Shown here: positions 58,801-64,000 of the stretch, one piece after another | Position numbering within the stretch: position 1 is the stretch's first letter | How the letters are laid out: every line of letters starts with the position of its first letter | Source: Enoplolaimus lenunculus | Taxonomy: Eukaryota; Nematoda; Enoplea; Enoplida; Thoracostomopsidae | DNA length: 64,000 bases | Assembly: GCA_030248215.1 (NCBI GenBank) | Contig: JASANG010003752.1 | Location: forward strand, 1 to 64,000 | Direction of reading: 5' to 3' | The notes under the pieces: generated by a model | Told to the model about the DNA's origin: nothing | Databases searched by the model: none | The model's input: only the letters and a program-made list of their open reading frames with translations | Position numbers and translations under genes: made by a program

Positions 58801-61800
58801 ATTTAGAATTTTTAACATGATGCTCTTTTAACAACAACAGCACTTGGAACCCCAACCCTGTGCGTACCAGGGTACAACCGGAGCCGAATATTCATCTGGT
58901 TCGGACAAAAAAATGAAATTAGGTTCCGGTATTTCCTGACATAAAGTCGATAATATTGCAGTGTGTGTACCTGTTGACCTTCGGTGTCGAGAACAATTTT
59001 GGTTTCAAGCGAATTCACATTAATAATTTTTGCTTCTCCGTCGCAAGCAACGCTCAACAGCACATCGGCCGCAATTGGATGAAATTTAATGAACGACACT
59101 TTGTCTGAGTGAGCTGAAAGCGACAAAAACAAGCGGATAATCCAACGAAATTAGCCTGAATAACCGCAACCAGATGCAACTATCGTTAAAAATATGTGCT
59201 ATTTTCAGTTGAAACAGGTGCACGCCTACCTAGGTGCATTGTCATAAATAAAGTTCATCTGAATACGTTTTTTCTGCGTAGAAAAATTTACCCAACAAAA
59301 CTTGCTCAGCGATGAGTCTCTTGCAGCTGCAATTTACACTGTCACAGCGCAAAAATCAAAACTTGCGAGTTCTTGCCGCAGCCTACTCACTGAATACACC
59401 ATTCTAAACCCTATTACTAAGACGGCTAGTCCGCATGAAATTCTGTCTTTTTTGCCAAGCTCAAAATACCAAAGATTATTTCGAGACCCCCGTCCACAAA
59501 AACGATACCTTGCAAACTATTATTCGGTTCCCGGATCGAAGTCACCACGCCACCATCTGGAATTTCCCACAAGTTAATACGACCGTCCAGACAACCTAAA
59601 ACACTCAACTAAATGTTTAATCATAAACCGATTTGAGTAACATGAAACTGACATAACAACGGTTGCGCTATACTCGCCGCGCGGCAGCGTATTAAAAATT
59701 GTTATAGCGCAACCCTTACTTAGTTGTACATTAAATACTATTATATATAACATACATACACATACACACAAAATCCCGTATATATATTAAAATAATGCTA
59801 AAAATCAATAAAAGCGATTGTGGTATAAGACAAACTGGTCGCAGTACCGGACTACTGGGTGACTTAAAAATAACAAACATATTATGGCTCTTGTACGTTT
59901 TCCCCAACCTAATTCTAAATCCCTATTCACACGTGCAAGTTTTTGCAGCAAAAACTTGCACGTGCAACTTGCATGTGCAAGTTTGGTCACAAAGCAGGCT
60001 TGAAGTTCTTGCAGCTGCAAATTATTCATTAGAATTCATGTGATTGAATTTAATTCGCACGTGTAAACGCCGACGCAAATCGCTCGAATTTTTTGCACTT
60101 CCATTTTCATTGGCCAATCAGAAGACATGTTGCTGAGCGCCTTTTGAATTAATTCAAATTTATTAAATTTATTCAAGAAGTGTGAATTAATTCAAATATC
60201 TAACTTGTTGGATATTTCACAACCAACGGCGAAAGTAATTGGACTAGTTTTAAATGTTTAAGCATTAAATTAAGATTGCATCGCGATGAAAACTTTTTCA
60301 AGTCAAGAAATTTCGAGTATAACCTTCTTTGCGCATGAATGTTTCTTACAACCGAAACTTGCAGCTGCAAGTTTTTTGAAAAATTCATTCGAAGAACTAG
60401 CAGCTGCAAGTTATTCATGATTAATATATGCGAAGAATTAATTCGTAGGTACGAATAATCCTGCATGTCGAATTCATTTATCATTCATTGGCTAAACTGA
60501 TAGATTACAGGTTATGTTTAATATTTATTGCAGTGGTCTGCAAATTATTCACATAAATTCATGTCAAGATTCAGAATGAAAGTTATGATTCCTTACAAAT
60601 ACTTGCAGCTGCAAATATTTTGTGCAAGTTGCAGCTGCAAATATTTTGTGCAAGTTGCAGCTGCAAATATTTTGTGCAAGTTACAGCAGCAAATATCTCG
60701 TGCAAGTTGCAACTGCAAGTTCTCGCAGCAAAAACTTGCACGTGTGAATAGGGTTTTAGCCAAAATCCTTGTCAAAGCCATTGCCTAAGCCCAAGCCTTA
60801 ATCCTAAATATGGAGGAAAAAGTATACAAAAATCAAAAATCACTATCAAACATACCAACCACAAGCCGACCAGGATAATGAGGGCTAAACTGCAGATCGC
60901 AAATTGCACTTTGATTCTCGAGTCCAACCAGAACACCATCAGGCAATTTACTAGGCTTCGACAACTAAAAAATAACAAAACCGTAGAAATTTTGTTAAAA
61001 TTTCTCGTTTTAACTGATAGCCAATTACTATAAAATTGGCGTTTAATTCAAAAAATCTTACTTAAGTATTTATGCACTTAAGTTATACTAAATTAATTAC
61101 TTAACTCGCCGGCTTAAGTACGTACTTAAATTTTCAAGCAAAAACCAACAAATGTCAACTGTGAGCCTTGTCCATAATAAAAGTAATAGTTTGCTTTATA
61201 TTAAAGAGGCATCATGAGCTTACAATTTCAATTACGCCAAAATTAGTACGCCTGACTGGTTAATTTGCAATACGTATATTCAATCTAGTCTGCGACTTAA
61301 GTGTATACTTAATTTAGTACGTGTTTTAAAAGCGACAAAATGGTTGAATACTAATACTTGACACGAACTTAAGTACTTAGCTGTACTTAAATACGGTTTC
61401 GGAAACCCAGCCAATATATAGTAGGTTTTTAAACTACCGAACCAAACTGCAATGTACTATATACAGTACACATTTGGCAATACGGTCCTATATGTCAACA
61501 AATTTTCCTTGATATTTAACCACGTGAGCGAAAGAAAACACAAACAACTTACATCAAGAATTACAATTAATCCTTGCGTTCCCGAAATTGAAACCGCAGC
61601 CCATCGCGAACTCGCAGCGAATCCAGAGCCTTCGACCGCGACACGAGTGTTCACATTGCGGATATTAGTGAATTTCGTTCCTTTGCCACCCACAGTTCCC
61701 AACGCGTGCCGAAATTTCGATGTCTTGATGCCTACAAATACAATAATTGAACATGTATAAAATTAAAAATCTATAAACTTTGCATTGTCAATATTGTTGA

Positions 61801-62199
61801 CCAGCCAACGATTTCAACAAGCAGCCACCCACATCCGAAAGTGGAATCAAATTACAGGATTAAACAGAGACGTTGTATTGATTAATTTTGGCAATTTTGA
61901 AAATTTCCACAATTTAAAACTTGAGTTACAAAACAAGCTCATCGAAATAGCTCAAATTTTATATTGCAAAAAACATCGAAAATCTTCACTACCAAAATTG
62001 CTCGAACTTCCGGGGTAAAAATTCGACCGGAGCCTACTAAAGCCAGAGGTTGATTTTCGACCGGAATCGTCTAGTTATAACCTGGTATTTTCATATTGGA
62101 ATACAGCTTCAAAACAATCGAGTTTGAACAAACAAATCGAATTAAAGCCACATTTCAAACGACCCGCTTACCTAATATATTGACACCAAAATTAACCAT
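50110..62199 (-). CDS. pod-1: Coronin-7/POD-1-type protein with a single beta-propeller
   Basis: Thirteen exons join in phase to 692 residues: 62172-62199, 61553-61731, 60856-60964, 59509-59595, 58971-59113, 57962-58066, 57347-57435, 56849-56987, 56283-56489, 55593-55728, 55066-55211, 52617-53237 and 50110-50199. Domains: coronin head TSKFRHALGTVGGKGTKFTN (residues 12-31), WD40 repeats (GCLDGRINLWEIP, DKVSFIKFHPIAADVLLS, ATWSSDGRRLATVSKDKLLR), GDRTVYLYELIAEDPFFLPL, LFQNDLYPPTYVSWRP..DEWFSG, a linker with an Asn run (E12), and an acidic tail QDGFEGVDETEW. It aligns with the second half of human CORO7, whose tail reads QDSFEGVDEDEW. The usual first propeller is absent: the ATG is preceded in frame by TAA nine bases upstream with no AG between. 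Coronin-7 proteins act on F-actin, Arp2/3 and Golgi traffic. Confidence 0.92.
50689..51080 (+). mobile_element. hAT-like MITE in the last coronin intron
   Basis: CAGGGTGCAACCGGAATT ends; CTACACAT on both sides (50681-50688, 51081-51088), a perfect 8-bp duplication. Same orientation as 5522-5905. Confidence 0.93.
52770..52860 (-). repeat. AAT/AAC trinucleotide run in coronin exon 12
   Basis: On the minus strand a stretch of AAT and AAC codons gives about 35 Asn residues with few interruptions. The frame holds across it, which fits a coding homopeptide. Confidence 0.85.
59661..59714. mobile_element. Very short GGTTGCGCTATA inverted-repeat element
   Basis: GGTTGCGCTATAC and GTTATAGCGCAACC are near-perfect inverted ends only 54 bases apart, in coronin intron 3. 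It may be a minimal MITE or a two-end remnant. Confidence 0.65.
59921..60753. mobile_element. Large MITE with CCCTATTCACACGTGCAAG ends
   Basis: Left CCCTATTCACACGTGCAAGT and right ACTTGCACGTGTGAATAGGG are perfect inverted ends over 20 bases. CTTGCAGCTGCAA motifs are scattered inside. It lies in coronin intron 3. A tandem block is at 60602-60715. Confidence 0.85.
60602..60715. repeat. 26-bp tandem repeat with CAGCTG
   Basis: About four copies of a 26-nt unit starting TTGCAGCTGCAAATATTTTG and ending TGCAAG, the later ones degenerate. Each unit carries the palindrome TTGCAGCTGCAA. Confidence 0.85.
61045..61412. mobile_element. MITE with GGTTTCGGAAACCCAGCC end
   Basis: Right end GGTTTCGGAAACCCAGCC followed by AATATA; TACTTAAGT-type runs at both sides; core shared with 32109-32478 (TTTATATTAAAGAGGCA). 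The left end is worn. Lies in coronin intron 2. Confidence 0.72.
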
Positions 62200-64000
62200 T
62201 GCAGCGTTTTAAAATCACTACATACATATATCGCTACTAAAATTTTAATTCTATCCAGAGACAGGCGATACAGGGTTTATAAGCCCGGCGGGGTGGCTCC
62301 CAAAAACGTCTTAACTTCGCCCGAACGCGACTGCTAATTCGATAGAAACTGTCGGCGGAGGTACGGAATATCAACCCCCTAGGAATATTATGAAAAACAG
62401 TTTATTTAATAGATTTCGACGCGCTGAGTCCAGCGGTACCATTTTTAAGGCCGCAGGGCCGTCAGTTCAAAAGATATGGCCATTTGAAATTCAACTTTTC
62501 ACTATATAAACATATACAAACGCTAACCAAATTTGTATAACGAATAAACTTAGTAAAGCTTTACTTATACTTTACGAACATGTGAATGATAGACAGTTTA
62601 TCTTCGAATCTGTGTGTATTTGGACTATAATTTCGCTGGCTTTAACTCTTGAACCGTTGGTCATTCTGCCACAAATGTGGTACCGTTGAATTCAGCTCGT
62701 CGAGATGTATACGATGGACCACTTTTTATCAAAATCCTAGTGGGGTCTAGATTGCGTACTCCCGGCGAAACTGTTCACAATATAATTCGTAAACCTAAGC
62801 CAAGCCTTATTAGATGTTCCAGTTAACTGCTTGCAACAGTGCGTCAATCGGAAAGTATACGCAAGTACCCACCCACAACAAACACTAAGTACTGCTTGAA
62901 TACGACCCTACGTATGCAGTTGTATCTTTCAAATGCAAACATTAAAGCCGATGTGGACAAATAATAACGAGACTTTATACAAACTTCAACAACAAAATTA
63001 AGCATCGCAATAGTATTACTTAAAAACAACTACTGTCCATAAAAAATAGTTCATTTCATATCAAGAGGGCAGTGCGTATACATTTTAAGTATATTAAACT
63101 TTAAAATTGTAACATTGCACCGCATGGTGAGACCGGATATCCATCCAGTTCCGGCAAAAAAATCAACATCCAACACCGTCTCCGGTACAATTTACATTGT
63201 CGCATATTCCTTGCTAAAAAATAAAAAAGGAACAGGAACGGGAATTTGAAATAATTTTCATTACCGAATTACTGCTGGACATTTTAGAAAAAAAGTCAAA
63301 AAAATCGCTTAGACGAATTTTCACTATTTTATCATCAAGTTTTGCGAAAACACAACTGAAACAGTTGATTAACAAAATTGTGAAGTAATCGGAAAACACT
63401 CATGTCGAAATAACAATTTTTCAAAAACAAAGTTTCCAATGTTTAAATAATTAAGCATAATTTGCCACAAAACCGTCAAAATTCCGGTTCTTGCATCTTT
63501 GAATGCACGAACAGGAATTGAATTTTTGCACGAATTTCGGTTGAAACCAGGTCTGAAGCCAAGGTGTGGCAGTAGCGGATATTAATTTACCGGATACGGA
63601 CCCGGATATTGCATTTTTTAGTCTGAACCGAATAGTAACCGGATATGTCACGTAAATATGAGCACTGTTATAAATAATTTATTCGCGCAAAGGTATATGT
63701 TTACTGAATTAAAATTAATTGTTAGCTTGGATTTTTAATTTTGTTTCAACGAGTGAAAAACTTAGCAGTTTTACTTGCCCTGGAAGGTAATCCTAGCAAG
63801 ATGTTAAATATGGTCCACTTATGAAAAGCAGTTTTATGGCATTCGGAACCACAACCGTAATGATCCTGAGATTGGAGTCGGACGACAGCCGAACAAACGA
63901 AAATGCTTGCACATAGTTTCGATTTGTTCAAAAACTTCTTCAGCTCCGAATAATTATTTCACAAATTACATAACATGTCTGTCTAAGACATAAAAACGAT
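62200..64000. other. Intergenic, worn CCGGA repeats
   Basis: Upstream of the coronin start. CCGGATATCCATCCAGTTCC (63133), TCCGGTACAATTT (63181), CCGGATACGGACCCGGATAT (63591) and ACCGAATAGTAACCGGATAT mark old MITEs. No first-propeller exon or other gene is seen. Confidence 0.45.

Noticed and set aside
1-64000. CRISPR arrays, bacterial operons or ribosomal RNA genes
   Set aside because: Nothing of the kind is visible; tandem repeats here lack spacer structure, and genes are intron-split.

Overview
This is eukaryotic DNA: AT-rich, with split genes (GT..AG introns of about 100 to 3,600 bases), one CR1-type LINE and dense families of short non-autonomous DNA transposons. A nematode is the best inference, and a non-rhabditid, perhaps enoplean, one. 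Reasons are the GCCTAA/TTAGGC hexamers (nematode telomere unit) inside several repeats, polypyrimidine-plus-CAG acceptors, relatives of BRE-5 and POD-1, long introns and a retained Gemin8. No species is proven.

Layout. Positions 1-3170 hold an unidentified reading frame entering from the left edge and a repeat whose inverted partner lies at 8370-9225. Between the two copies sits a decayed CR1 LINE (about 3600-8087), itself cut by a hAT-like MITE. A Brainiac/BRE-5-type glycosyltransferase (GT31) runs on the plus strand at 10830-14492. From 20 kb on, every recognised gene is on the minus strand: TDP2 (20338-23531, five exons, complete), Gemin8 (25321-28795, three exons), a DEDDy 3'-5' exonuclease-like protein (32987-35650), the tri-snRNP protein SNRNP27 (37826-41474, very small exons, last exon not found) and a 13-exon coronin-7/POD-1-type gene (50110-62199) encoding only one beta-propeller plus the acidic tail. 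Exon phases agree at every junction of TDP2, Gemin8, SNRNP27 and the coronin gene, which supports the models strongly. Two weaker hypothetical coding segments lie at 44846-45355 and 49197-49431.

Repeats. At least seven MITE families are visible. The commonest have CAGGGTGCAACCGG ends, CCGGTT subterminal runs and 8-bp target duplications (hAT hallmarks). Others are a GGCCAATGTTACTTT family carrying telomere-like hexamers, an AATATTGGCTGGGTTTC family, a palindromic TTGACTC family with TA flanks, a CACGTGCAAG/CAGCTG family, a GGTGGCGCTATAC family and a family holding a tRNA-like segment. There are also a 25-bp GC-rich minisatellite (15830-16140), a 21-bp minisatellite nested inside two MITEs in a Gemin8 intron, and a 730-bp satellite whose units contain an E2F-like TTTCCCGCC motif (43797-44530).

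The recognised genes do not form a pathway. They cover glycolipid synthesis (GT31), DNA repair (TDP2), snRNP assembly and splicing (Gemin8, SNRNP27), nucleic-acid processing (exonuclease-like) and actin/trafficking (coronin).
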